Below are positions 13,093-29,026 of a stretch of DNA of 64,000 bases, one piece after another. The stretch's first letter is position 1; each line of letters opens with the position of its first letter. Both the position numbers and the translations under genes were made by a program. The notes beneath the pieces were generated by a model. It had not been told where the DNA came from and did no database searches. It worked only from the letters and a program-made list of their open reading frames with translations. Origin of the DNA: Cruorifilaria tuberocauda (taxonomy: Eukaryota; Nematoda; Chromadorea; Rhabditida; Onchocercidae); contig JABVXU010000084.1 of the NCBI GenBank assembly GCA_013365365.1, forward strand, positions 103,747 to 167,746, in the 5' to 3' direction.

Positions 13093-14051
13093 TTAATAAA
13101 ACAAGAAGTAATATATTATAGCAAATATTACTGCCAATAGCGCAATAAATGCCATCGGATCCATTGAAGCTGAATCACTAAATTTAAAATACTTCATTAT
13201 TATATTCTCTCTACTTTACTATAATTGAAACATTAAAATATTTGAGTGAGCCTAATAAGTTATGTAACGATAAAGATGGAATTCAAGCAATCTCTTTTTT
13301 TCCTATAGTAATATTCATCAGTTCTTTTTCTAATTAAACTACCTTTTATTTTCAGCTATATCGGTTTCTTTATTGAACCATTTTTCCTTATTATATGAAT
13401 ATGTCATCTTTTCTTCCTGAAATTAATAACGATAAGAATCTCAACACAGAATGAATACTCCATAAAATTTTGAAAATATCGTCTATTAATTTGTTTATAA
13501 ATCAAAATTTAATTTTGAATCGATCTCTTTTAAATCAGACGGAGTTAATACACGGAGTTGAAAAAGTTTAATCTTCAAGCATGAAAAACTCCTATAAGTT
13601 ATCAGAAAATCGGAAAATTTTCCGCAAAAAGTCAGAAAAAATGAGAGAGTAACCACTTTTGATTAATAAATAATATAAAAAAATTTTAAAACATTATTCT
13701 TTACATCAACTATTTCGGCCACCAAGTATTGCTCCTTCAGAAGTCGAGCGTCTGTCGAATGTCCGATATCTTCATATGCTTCGGTAGCATCAAGACCAGC
13801 TAGCTTCATTAACACTTCACTACCTCCTGGGTGCTGAAATTACCAGTGATAAGCAACGTGATATACATATATTCATAAATATAGCATATATTCATAAATC
13901 CCATGTAACACTATTAAATTATAGGAAACGAACTTGCCTGATCTAGAAATGTCGTGAGATCATAAACTTTGTTCTCAATGCAGATCCATGAACTACTACT
14001 AGTGTTGTGTTCTGCTACCTGTGCTCGTGTCACTCTTCGAAAATCAGTCAT
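13093..14051 (-). CDS. Cytochrome b5, tail-anchored (133 residues)
   Basis: Small haem electron carrier that donates electrons to ER desaturases, elongation and sterol enzymes and to P450s. Minus-strand exons 14051-13938, 13833-13705, 13416-13343 and 13177-13093 join in frame (402 nt). The haem-binding domain is complete: TRAQVAEHN at the start, [12 protein letters not shown], the first haem ligand in HPGG (His39) and the second in GHS (His63). A charged linker follows, then a C-terminal helix ([20 protein letters not shown]) ending at the stop, which makes it tail-anchored in ER or outer mitochondrial membrane. Intron 1 starts with GC rather than GT (CAG|GCAAGT). TTTCATAG just before the ATG may be a trans-splice acceptor. 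ER versus mitochondrial isoform cannot be decided. Confidence 0.9.
13834..13937 (-). other. GC-AG intron in cytochrome b5
   Basis: Donor CAG|GCAAGT, acceptor TTTCAG|CAC. The junction falls between Gln38 and the invariant His39 of HPGG, so the position is fixed by homology. No nearby GT donor keeps the frame. Confidence 0.85.
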
Positions 14052-15647
14052 TTCTTTCTATGAAACGAACTATTTTTAGACAAAATTAATCTAAATAATT
14101 CTGTCATTCTAGATCACAAATTATGACTCTTTACATTCAAGATAATCGATCAATCAAATTCAATTTACTTTAAAACTATATAGGATTTTATTGGTAAACA
14201 TTACACACGAACATAGAATAAAGAATAAAATTTATTCGCAGAAAGTAAAAGAAGTTCACTTTTGATTAAGTCAAACAGAACAGTGTTTTGTTTTGACTAA
14301 CTGAAACTTGCTGATAATGATATTAACATCGTTCCTTCAATTTTCTTTGCAAGCAAAAAATCAAAACAGTTTTTATAAAAAGATTAAGACTTTGGACAAA
14401 TTATTTTATTATTAATAAAAAATAATGAAATTCACTGAAAGGAATTCCTAAACTAAACAATTTCATTTAGCAAAAATATTCGTTCCGACATTCCGATTAA
14501 ATCACTATTCGATTATATCACTATCTTTCTCCAATCAAGATAATTCTTTAAAAAGAGTCAAGGTAATCGTTTACTTTATTTCAGAAAATTGCAATTATAG
14601 CAAAATTACCATAGTGACGGTAGGAAAATGTCATATGTCTTTTGAGTGTAAATATTAATTGATAATGATATTATTAAGATAACTTTACCACTATCCAGTT
14701 AAAATAGTAGAAAATATTCATAATGTAATGGTTTCATCTTGACGATACTATTTTATAATATTAATGATATTTAAGATAGTTTTTTAAGAAACTTTAAAAA
14801 TTAGGGAGAAAAAATACTTGCAGGAATGCAGAAAATTAGCAGAGTACGTAGTGAAGAAAACCTGATAGGTACTGTGATACAAAAACTCACGAGAAGTTAT
14901 AAAAGGAACGGCGAAAAGATCTCACTGAATAAATGTCACTGTTGTATGACACACTTTCTTGATGAAGAAGAAGAGCAGTTTGATATGATGGAGGGAGGGA
15001 GAAAGGGTTATCTCCATTGGGAATTCAGAAAACAAGTGATGTAACCGTTTCATTAAATCATGTGCAGCAAACAGGTCTGTGTCGTAGTATGAAATGATTA
15101 GAAATGTTAAAAACATGAAATATGCAGAGAATCAATAAGCAATGTTACAGATGCGAAGTATAATTAAGTGTACCTGAATGATTCCGGAAGCTAACGATAA
15201 AATTCGATTAAATATACTAATACTTGAATGAGAATCATCGGAAAATATTGATGAAGTGAAGATATCGTAATCAGAACCGATAATCTTTAATTTTTATATC
15301 CATTTTTACTTCCAGCGTGTGCAATATTAGTACTAGTATTAGATTACAATATTAGATTTCAATAGTGTTCATTATTTGAAAAAGACAGATGTAGAACTCT
15401 AGTCAGTTTAGAGGAATGCCTATTTCTTCTGCAGATTTCGGAAAATAACGATAAAAATGAAAGTTGCATTGAATAGATGCTTGAACGTGCTTTAATGAAT
15501 CGATGTCCAATTTTCTACATTATTAAATTCAATGAATTGAGAAAATTGGGAAGGAAAGAGAGGGTCAAAGGACACATTTCATTATTCGTTCCATTCCTGA
15601 GCAATTCGCAAAGTAGTCTAGTGATCTTATTGATGCATCATTTCTTC

Positions 15648-15692
15648 AGAGGAAGAGAGAGAGGGGAGGAAGAAAGAGAAATGAGGGAGGAA
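15648..15692 (+). repeat. Purine-rich (GA) tract
   Basis: Nearly uninterrupted run of A and G on the plus strand, upstream of rab-6. It also makes the local Glu/Arg-rich open frame look artificially coding. Confidence 0.7.
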
Positions 15693-16290
15693 TTTCAGAT
15701 GGAGTTTATCTTCCAACACTGTCCAGTTACACGTCCGATGACAATTTAGACAGTAACTCGTTACATTTGATGACAAACGAGGTGACGATACATTTTGCAA
15801 GTAATAACCTATCGGCTAAATTTTATTCTTAAAAGATTTATACGACGCGTGTCTGTAAGCGTGTATGCGTGTCTCCTTATCCGTGTCTGCAAGCCAGCTA
15901 CAAACGTTTTTCGATGGGCCCGAGAAGAGTGCTGCAACAGAAAAGCGGGTATCGATGATGAAATAGAACGATAATTTTTTCCGAGTTGTGATTGTAGGAG
16001 GAGAAGGAGGTGGAAGTGGCTAACTTCCCTCCGGTTGTTCTCAGTCAGGAAACTAAGATATAGCCTTCCTAACTTGACTTTCGTCTGCAATCCTGCGTAC
16101 ATTGCGTGATCCTAATGGAATTGTCTTACTTCTTTTTGGACATATGTATGTTAAAGGATTGAATGAATTTAAAGTTAGGACTTAACTGTTTGCTTGGAAA
16201 TTTTTCATGTTTTAGTTGATATTGAATGAGTGATTGTGCTGAAAACATCAAACAATCTCCGAATTGGCATAAAAAGTTGAATAAGTCTTA

Positions 16291-16299
16291 TTTTAGGAT
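16291..16299 (+). promoter_or_regulatory. Possible trans-splice acceptor of rab-6
   Basis: TTATTTTAG lies only three bases before the rab-6 ATG, with no 5' exon required. This is the usual arrangement for spliced-leader addition in nematodes. A cis intron in the 5' UTR would look the same. Confidence 0.5.
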
Positions 16300-20960
<4,661 letters not shown>

Positions 20961-21445
20961 GGCTATCACTGTTGCTTTATTAGCAAAAATATCAATCAGG
21001 ATTCCATCAGGCCATAAACATTGTTTGTTTTTGATATATTTGCATGCATTGCGCAATGTCGGAATAATATATATTATAATTACTGTTATATTTTCATTTA
21101 AATCGAAGTTACTTTTCTTTTGCATTCTTTCTTGCTGTTGTCTTAAAATTCGAGTTACTGATACACACACATGATTTTATCTGTTTGAAGTAATTTTTAA
21201 CTTTTATGAGGAGAAAATTTAATACCTACGCCTTATACGTAGATTTATGTTGATGAAGAAACTATCTATATTTCAAGTGAGTTTTAAAAAAAATCAAATT
21301 TAATTGCTCAAATTCGCAAGACACCCTACTTCATAGATATTATTATCGCTTTAATACATTTCGAGTGGTACTGTTAGTTCGTTGAAGGTTAATTTGTTTT
21401 CATGGCTTGAATTGCGTGGCAAGCAAGTTATGTGGTTCATCTCAG
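20961..21445. other. Spacer after rab-6
   Basis: Holds the rab-6 3' UTR and the 3' end of a convergent minus-strand gene. No separate feature seen. Confidence 0.4.
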
Positions 21446-22737
21446 TTAATGAATTTCCTTTGCTTCACATAGAATTTGAGCATCAAATTCTTGTATTGTT
21501 TTGCTTATTGTTAGTCCTTCATTTGTTCGTATTTTTCTGGGTATTTTGATAACAATATCTGTGAATTGTTGTAGCTTCACAGCAGCTCTTACATTCCTGA
21601 GTTTTTTTATTTTTGGTTTTTGAAATCCAGAAATCCTTTTGATGGAATTCATAAAATCATAAAACGCTGCTTTCGAGAAAACGAACTGAAACAAAATCGT
21701 CGTTGGTAACTCAATATCTGCAACATGTCGTTGCATTATGTGTTGTTTATAAGAATCTATAATGATTGCGATAAATAACAATCGTTAAGCAATAACGATT
21801 AGTAAAATGTTTCGTCCATCACTTACTGTTTTAAATTTTTCGGACACTTTGAAATGTTTTCGGGTTTACCAACATTCTTTTCCTATTTCGAAGTTAATAG
21901 AGCACTAACAAAAATTTTCAAATTCAGTTAGTCTCAACATTATTATAGCTTTCTGCTCTAGCATGTGAATTAAAAAGATTTAAAAGTTGTAGACATACAG
22001 TTTGTCAAAAGTTTCTTACAGAAAAAAAAGAGTTAAATTTCACTTTTATTATCTATTTGACATGATTTCCGACTGGTGTTTGAGACTGAGGTGTTTGAGG
22101 TTGTACGGTGTTTGAGATTAAATACGCAAAGGCTCACTCCTTATGGTAGGATATTCATGGAAAATCAAGGATAAATTACTAACATTCTAGATACATTAAG
22201 AAGTCAAGATGTGAATTCACCTGGTTTTCCAATTTGGTTCACGAACACATTATAGATCCGGTGATTGAAATTGGCCCTATTAAACCAAGAAAGATAGAAA
22301 CGGAAGAAGGCTCGTGCTGGTGTTAATACTTCGGTCGTCAATGTCTCGAATTTACTTTCTGGCACTGCTGGACATTATCAATATGAAGAGAAATATTTGA
22401 AAAATAATTTTATAATTCTTGATTATTTTCTAATTTCCGTTTCGCTTGGATGGGTTAAGCTTAGATGGGCGCAGTGATCTCTGATCTTTTCACCTAGATC
22501 CCATATAAAATAAAATACAGCTGAAAAATATTTATTACTCACTGTATTCTATGATTTAAGCGCTAGTGGAAGAATAATAATCTGTATTAGAAATATACAG
22601 AAACATCAACTTCTAAGGATAATTGGGCTGATCCATTTTAAAAACTATCATGACAAGTAAAATTCAACATTGTTGAGTTTCTAACCAGTTTTTACTTTAG
22701 TTTTTCCGCTTGAAGCATCTTTCAAGTGACATTTTGT
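21446..22737 (-). CDS. Unknown protein, three 3' exons (156 residues seen)
   Basis: Minus-strand exons 22737-22686, 22367-22221 and 21717-21446 join in frame and end at a stop. The middle exon reads VPESKFETLTTEVLTPARAF then FRFYLSWFNRANFNHRIYNV. The last exon reads FSKAAFYDFMNSIKRISGF, then a basic stretch KPKIKKLRNVRAAVKLQQF, and ends CEAKEIH. It is aromatic- and Lys-rich and probably helical, with no membrane segment. The first listed exon has no in-frame ATG, so the start lies further upstream. The next exons in that direction (22842-23171) carry stops and may belong to another gene. Family not recognised. Confidence 0.5.
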
Positions 22738-22841
22738 CTGCAGAAAAGTGTGTCATCCCATTCCCCTATTACCTTTATAATCCGTATTGCAGATCAATAA
22801 TGTTTATACCATTTTTTTTTGTTTGTGTATAATTAGTTGGC

Positions 22842-23171
22842 CTATTTGCTGTGCTCTAAAGTGATTTCATGTAAACGCTTTGCCCGCTTGTTATCTTCGT
22901 CTCGTTTTTTCTAGAGAATAATAAAAGTTATGTTGGCACTTAAATATGTGTTCTGAGTCCTGAACCATAGAAAATGTATTGAGTTTACAACACACTGATA
23001 CTATCTGACTCCTTTATTCTTTTGAAACAGCTACAAATTCCTTTAATTCTATATATGAAAATGTTCGGCTAACATAAACACACTTTCAAATAAAGAAATT
23101 ATGAAGTAAGAAATAGTCCAGATCTTCCATTAAAAGGAGCATTTCGTATTCATCACGCATAATTAAATCCT
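22842..23171 (-). CDS. Two candidate minus-strand exons of an unknown gene
   Basis: Exon 23171-23086 follows a CCCCAG acceptor and reads DLIMRDEYEMLLLMEDLDYF, then a stop. Exon 22910-22842 follows TTCTCTAG and reads KKRDEDNKRAKRLHEITLEH, then SK and a stop. Both look like real coding helices rich in charged residues. I found no donor that joins them, so they may be ends of alternative transcripts or parts of the neighbouring gene. No family can be named. Confidence 0.3.
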
Positions 23172-23717
23172 CTGGGGAAAAAACAAACACATCGATGCAA
23201 AGAGTCCATAGAAAACGCTTTCAACAGCGATTTTTTATCGAAAATAAAAATACGGATTTTGAAATTAAAGCATGATTGCTTTCCCCTATAAAACTATAAG
23301 TGTTGTAAATTTACCAAAAAAAGGAGATTCAAGACATTATCAAAGAAATGATAAAAGATAAGAGCTGACACTAAATTTCAATCTTATGCACTTTTAATAC
23401 TTGTTACTTTCACTTCTCGAAGAATGAATTCCAGATATATGATGCGAGCTAATTCTATATACGACAGCAATTCAATAATAATATCCGATAAAAATAAAAA
23501 CTGATAATTGTACGTTTTTTCATTATCAATTTATTATGTCCTTTTATCATTTCTTTGACTTTTTATTAAAAAGTAGGAAACATAACGAAAATTTTGCTAA
23601 CGACAGGAGAACAACCTCATAAATCATATCTAATCACACTAATAATTTTAGATAAGCAAAACAGAAACGTATTGGCTGTTTAAATTCATTAATATGACCA
23701 TAATGACTAGACACAAC
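23172..23717. other. Spacer, no gene seen
   Basis: AT-rich DNA between the candidate exons and the UBC13 stop codon; includes the UBC13 3' UTR. Confidence 0.4.
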
Positions 23718-24176
23718 TCAATTACCAGTTGCATAAGTGCGTGTCCATTCTTGAGCTATGCGTATTGCATCACTTTCGTTATTCTTCCATTGTTTCGCAA
23801 CGTCTGTCGCTAATGGATCGTCTGGATTTGGAGCTGAGAGCAATGCTTGGATTGAGAGCAGAACAGTGCGTATTTGAAGCGCCGGTGACCACTTTTCCTT
23901 CAGGATATCCAAACATATCCGTCCCAACTTATCGATATTCGGATGATAGATTTTGGTTATAAATCGAACCTTAGGCGCAGCCATTGGATATTCTTCAGGT
24001 AAAAAAAGTTCCAACTTGAAAACACCACCAGCAAATGGACTGCCTTCAGGACCAACAATAATAACGTGAAAATAACGAGCATTACTATCATCAGGTATTG
24101 CTGAAATCCCAGGTACTGGATCATTCATTAGACGTAGCGTTTCTTTCGTAATACGTCTTGGCAAAGCATTTGCCAT
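23718..24176 (-). CDS. ubc-13: Ubiquitin-conjugating enzyme E2 N (UBC13 type)
   Basis: E2 that, together with a UEV/Mms2 partner, builds Lys63-linked ubiquitin chains in DNA-damage tolerance and signalling. A single exon of 152 codons, so intronless in a window where almost every gene is split. The UBC fold is complete and collinear with human UBE2N: N-terminal [40 protein letters not shown], the HPN motif, and active-site Cys88 in [20 protein letters not shown]. It has one more residue at the N terminus than the human enzyme. An in-frame stop or frame break within it was not seen. Ubc13 identity rather than another E2 rests on near-identity in the core. Confidence 0.95.
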   Translation of the reverse strand: MANALPRRITKETLRLMNDPVPGISAIPDDSNARYFHVIIVGPEGSPFAGGVFKLELFLPEEYPMAAPKVRFITKIYHPNIDKLGRICLDILKEKWSPALQIRTVLLSIQALLSAPNPDDPLATDVAKQWKNNESDAIRIAQEWTRTYATGN

Positions 24177-24196
24177 TTTTCCAGCCTAACTTTTAC

Positions 24197-24206
24197 CTGT
24201 AAAAAA
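24197..24206 (-). promoter_or_regulatory. Possible trans-splice acceptor before ubc-13
   Basis: Read on minus, a pyrimidine run ends in TTTTTACAG 20 bases before the ubc-13 ATG. This fits spliced-leader addition or a 5' UTR intron. It also argues against the intronless gene being a dead processed copy. Confidence 0.5.
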
Positions 24207-26839
24207 GAAAATCGACTATTTTTTAATGAAACGAAAATTATTTCGAAATATGTCCAACTAGGAATCATATTATAATATCATTTTTAATAAACTAGAAACA
24301 TATACTAAATGGCAAATAGCACAAGCGATTTGATAATCAAACTGATAACAGCAAATATGTCCTACGGTCAAATCTTCATAAGTTGAATACATATGAATGA
24401 AGGGAATGGCATACATTCTAATTAATAATTGAATTGCAGTTTCACTGCAGCAAACTTTTAAATCAATAAATCCCTTACTGCGAGTGACTTATATTGTATC
24501 TATTCTATAAAACCAAAAATACTTTACTTGCTGATACTTAGAAATAAAGTTATTCTGGAATATTACATTTGCAAAAACCAATAACCGATCACTAACACTA
24601 CAAGCTAAATCGTTTCCGTGCAAGCATATTATAGTAAAAAACGTCTTTAGTATTTACTGTAAAGATGACATACTTTTTATTAATAAATTCTATTGCGATA
24701 TAGTATCATTATGAACTTTATACCACTGAAAAGGAAATCTGCAATATCTGATAATCGGTAATAATTTGAAATTTTTACAATTGCAGGATATGCAGTAATG
24801 GCGATAAACTTTAAAACTATAAGAAATGTTGTTCACTGGCGCCAAATTTTGACCCTTAAACGATTTAGTCAAGACATAACTGATCAAGTTGATGTCTTTT
24901 CACTAACGTATTTATTTTTTAATATCCCTACAATTTGGCAAAAGTATACTAAATACCTTTCTAAAATTATGGCAGGTCTTTACGCTAATTAACAATACCA
25001 TAATTCAGTACAGCACACCGAAAATTGTTAACATCGGAAACAAAAGTCAACAAATTATCGACAATTGACAATTTCTTTGTTAAAAAAGCAAAAAACACGA
25101 ATATCTTTCAAATCTTGTACATTACATTAATAAATCAGTAGCGTAAATTTATATGTCACTGTTTAACGATTTCTTTCACAAAAATATGAGAAAAAATTCC
25201 TGTGCAATATTTTAATATCTAACAAATGCGAAAACTTTATATTATTTGAAAAATATCATGAAAATATTCAAGTCGATTTCAGAATATGAGAAAGATATGA
25301 ATAAAAAAAGGGCTTATTCACTCACTTACTGCTTCAGAAATGATGAGATTAGTGTAGCCTTTATGAAATTGAAAGATATACATATAATGAAATCGAATTA
25401 TTTCATCTATATAATTTCTGAGTTGGTGCAATTAAGAGTTTATTTGTAGAAGTAAAAACGAGGTACATTCTTGAAGGCTAGCGACTTAAAGTAAATAATA
25501 AAGACATAATCTGATAGTAAAACCAAAATACGGAGCTAAATTGATTTGAATTTAAAAAAGATTTTAATATACTTATTGACAACGCTTGCAACAAAAAAAA
25601 ATTATTGGTTAAAAACACAGTAAAATGGACAAAAGTAATTTCTGAGACAGGGAGAAATTAAACGTCGCTTTGTTTTAAAATGAAAACTTTAATAATAAAA
25701 TATATCTCCTGGATAACCATACTTTCTCATTTAAGATTAAATAACACATCAAAAATAATCATATTTAAATAATGACAGAGATCAATGAAAAATTGAACAA
25801 TTTCTTTTTGAATTACTGGTAAGTTAAGTCCTGAGATTGTGTAACGAGCCCAGAAAAGATCTTTATTTTAATTCATACCTCAGTATAGAATTTATTAAGA
25901 TTTTATGAAAATTTTATAATGCCGATTTTTTAAGTAAAGCTATATCTCCTAAAAAGTCCGGTTAAATAACAAAGAATTTCGAGAATAGAATTTTGGATTC
26001 ATTTTTTCGAAAGAACTATAAACTGCAAGAAGAAGATTCTATCTTTAATTTAAAACAATAAAAAATAATAGGTAAGTAGGTAAGAGCATAATTGAGCATT
26101 AGGCGTCTTTTCCGGTCAAAACAAAACATCTGGTAACAATCACATATGATCAAAGAACAGATTTGACAGCATAACTTTCAAGAAAATCTGAGAATCGACT
26201 AGGCCGGATTTTAAAAAGGTATGTAAACAATAGAAAGCTCCGGAAAACTATACTACAATATGAAAAGAAGCAAATGGCTTTCTACTTTTTTTGCCTTCAA
26301 CAAAGTGATGACTTTAATCAATTTCCAAGTTTTACCGAGTTATTTTCTTTCTCGTAAGACCATGATGAAAGCAACAGATATTAACCCCTGATAAAATGAG
26401 TCATTTGCGACGTTTCTGACATGATGAGTTATTACTGGAGGAAAGAATATGATAAAAAGTCAATGATCTTTTGGTCGACAATAATATGCAACATTACCGC
26501 ACATTGCTTTCTTTTATTATCAGCAAATACATTTTGAACGTTTCGTGCCAAAGGAGTAATTACACATTTCAACATGCTATAAAGTAGTCCACTAACTGCT
26601 AACTATCTGTATCTTTTTCTCCTGAAATCTTAAGGAATATGAAATGAAACTGCCAAACAAAACAGAAGTGAGTTTGCAAATTAAATTTAAGCAACGAGTC
26701 AGTGGTGAATTACCAAACTCAGCTGCTTGATAAGGAGTCTACAAGAAAATTTTGTTCCAAGCGCTAGAATCAGACAATTTGAAGAAGCACTAACTTATTC
26801 AATACACACCGACTGACGAAATAGAGAAAGCCAGACAGT
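24207..26839. other. AT-rich spacer, no convincing gene
   Basis: Short open frames at 24798-24992 and 25246-25449 (plus) lack splice signals and recognisable motifs. Probably the ubc-13 upstream region plus the 3' region of the PKI gene, and possibly a distal PKI exon that I could not place. Confidence 0.35.
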
Positions 26840-27091
26840 TTACCTGCGATTAATTTTACACACACTATTACCTGTGGTATCATTTATGCTGTAGTTATCT
26901 CGACCAACTGTATTCATCGATGACAAGCGTTCTGCTAGTTTGGCAGCATCTGGATCTACTCCTTGAGTGTCCAGTTCCGGAACAGCATTCCGTCTTCCAC
27001 TACGTTCAGAGTTCACAAATTTTTTCATTTGATCATCATCACTTGTACCAGTGTTTGCTTGTGCCTCATCATCTATTTCGTCCATTTTCAT
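26840..27091 (-). CDS. cAMP-dependent protein kinase inhibitor (PKI) homologue
   Basis: PKI proteins bind the PKA catalytic subunit as a pseudosubstrate and help export it from the nucleus. From the ATG at 27091 (MKMDEIDDE) the minus-strand frame runs 83 codons to a stop, close to vertebrate PKI length (about 75). The key segment is KKFVNSERSGRRNAVPELD. Its Phe, Arg, Arg-Arg, Ala and hydrophobic residue have exactly the spacing of PKI-alpha F10, R15, R18-R19, A21 and I22, with Val for Ile. Downstream, DAAKLAERLSSM is in the place of the PKI nuclear-export helix but is a weaker match. A good donor (CACAG|GTAATA) lies ten codons before the stop, so the real C terminus may come from another exon. 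Confidence 0.8.
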   Translation of the reverse strand: MKMDEIDDEAQANTGTSDDDQMKKFVNSERSGRRNAVPELDTQGVDPDAAKLAERLSSMNTVGRDNYSINDTTGNSVCKINRR

Positions 27092-29026
27092 TGCATTCGA
27101 ACGAGTTCGCAGCAATTATCACAAAGGTTGCCATCAAATAATACAAATTTATTCCGTATAAAAGATACGGCGGTTCCCGAAATGCTATACAGCTCAGTAC
27201 TGTTATCGATCTTGGAATAATCTGCAAATATGGTTAATTTAACGTTCACTTTTAAATAAATGATGTGTCTTCAACAAGTGAATTAAGGGTAATTAGAGAG
27301 AGAGTAAAACAGTTATCTGTTGGAATGTGAAAGAACTGCCAGCTAAGAGATGAGACGTTCGTCGTACACTCGGATATGCAGCGTTGACGGAGAACAGGAA
27401 GATTCATGAGAACAAACAATTCTGCAGTTCAACGAAATGTAAGCTAATATCGAGTTTGTACAAGGGAACTGCAATGAATCGGGCTGCATGCAACATTCAC
27501 AGAAATGTAGTAAAAGAAGTAGGAGTAATGGACTTGAAGGGGTAATGAGCGATCTCATGAGAGTATACATGCGAAATTGATTACACTAGAGGACAGGGCA
27601 TGACAACGGTTGAAACGGTTGATTCGATGTACTACAGTACACAGAGACTCTTCTTACATATATTGATTCAATATTGAACGGTTGCTGCAAGATTGTGATT
27701 GTGTCCGATGGCCGCATCGATAATATCGACAGATGGCGAAGGAGTGAGGTAGTGGAGGGTGTTGAGAGTTGCTCGACGGAGGGAGAGGAGAGGGAGAGGT
27801 CCAATCGAGGTGACGTGCCAAGTGCTTCAGCCACAGATGCAAGCGAGTAGCAGCAGTCTCATCTGATGACACAAACCCCTGAGGCTGATATATAGGAGTG
27901 AGTCGAATGATCAGCCAGCTAATGGAAGCAGTCAAGTCATGCAAGAAGGTATGTTTTACTGCTTCCATCCATGGCCAATTGTCTTTCGCAGAGAAGTCAG
28001 TCAAACTTGCAAAAATAGGTTTTCATTCTTATAAATAAATTATACTTTGCTTCATCGTCAAGCAGAATATAATTCCATTATCTCTTTGTAACAATAAAGA
28101 ATATAATGGATAGAAGAAGTGGTCTGGAAATGGCACAATCACAAGTTTTGCATTTGATTTATTTGGTAATTGGAAAGTACTGAGGAAATGGATTCTCAAC
28201 AAGCAGTCTTCTAAAGAACAGCCAGTTATTTAGTCGAAAATGCAATTTCGAGATATCTCAATGTTGCGTGAATCCAACCGGAAATTTTAATTTCTATCGA
28301 AATTAAATTATCTTGAGCAATCACATTTGAAGCATTACTTTGTTTTTCCATAATTTTGGAGTGATATAATAAAAGAATTCCAATCAACAACGAAAGTAAA
28401 GACTTATAATTCAAGAATTTGCAATTACTAAATTAAGCTGTGCACAAACACAGCGAAACTGGAAGTAAAACAGGTTGGCAAACTTTCTAATATAAAGAAA
28501 AAACCGCTTTACAGTGGCGCCATGAAAAGTGAAACGAGAATTAATGTTGTATCAGTACAGAATATTTGCGTTTTGTTCTTGCAATAATATAATTTATTTT
28601 TAGTGAAAGTGTAACACCAACGATATAATTATTTGAATATAATTGAGCGAAAAAATGGTGTAATTCCTGGAATATTTAGACAAAGAAACGATGTGATAAC
28701 ATGAATACCTGAGTAAAGAAATGATAAGAGTAATTGAGTAGAGAATATGCAGTAGCGATTGAATTAAAATAAAATTGACGGAAGGATGTTTATTCATTTT
28801 TCTGAGCAAATTTTTCATTTTTATTTGTTTTTCTCAGCAATTTTTTTTCAAAAAAGAACTTGAAATTATTACAATCAAAACTGTTCGAAACATTAATTTT
28901 TGATTTTTGGTTATTATATCACATCATAAGCACAGAAAATACAATCGCAAGAAAAAAATATTTTGAGCAGAAACAAATCATCGGGAATCAATGAAAAAAT
29001 AAATGAGAAAACTGGTGCATCAGCTA
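27092..29026. other. Spacer upstream of the PKI gene
   Basis: The part at 27.3-28.0 kb is less AT-rich and contains Ser/Leu/Pro-rich overlapping open frames in several frames, which is what composition alone would give. Likely promoter or 5' UTR of the PKI gene. Nothing supportable from 28.0 to 29.0 kb. Confidence 0.35.

Larger units (their letters stand above)
14052..16299. other. Spacer between cytochrome b5 and rab-6
   Basis: Divergent genes flank this stretch, so it should hold the upstream regions of both. Open frames here (for example 14826-15044, 15477-15749 plus; 15809-16102 minus) are driven by purine-rich or locally more GC-rich DNA and show no domain. About 15.8-16.1 kb is noticeably less AT-rich than its surroundings. 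Confidence 0.4.

Noticed and set aside
15477..16102. Longer open frames upstream of rab-6 on both strands
   Set aside because: Explained by a GA-rich tract and a locally higher GC content that removes stops; overlapping frames on opposite strands and no domain.
21717..21781. N-terminal extension of the 21446-21781 frame to its own ATG
   Set aside because: A good acceptor at 21718-21720 joins in phase to the upstream exon at 22221, so the extra codons are intron.
24798..24992. 64-codon plus-strand frame starting MAINFKTIRNVVHW
   Set aside because: No splice signals, no conservation that I can judge, and lies in the upstream region of ubc-13 on the other strand.
27343..28004. Several overlapping minus-strand frames rich in Ser, Leu and Pro
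   Set aside because: They overlap each other in different frames in a locally GC-richer stretch; composition alone explains them.
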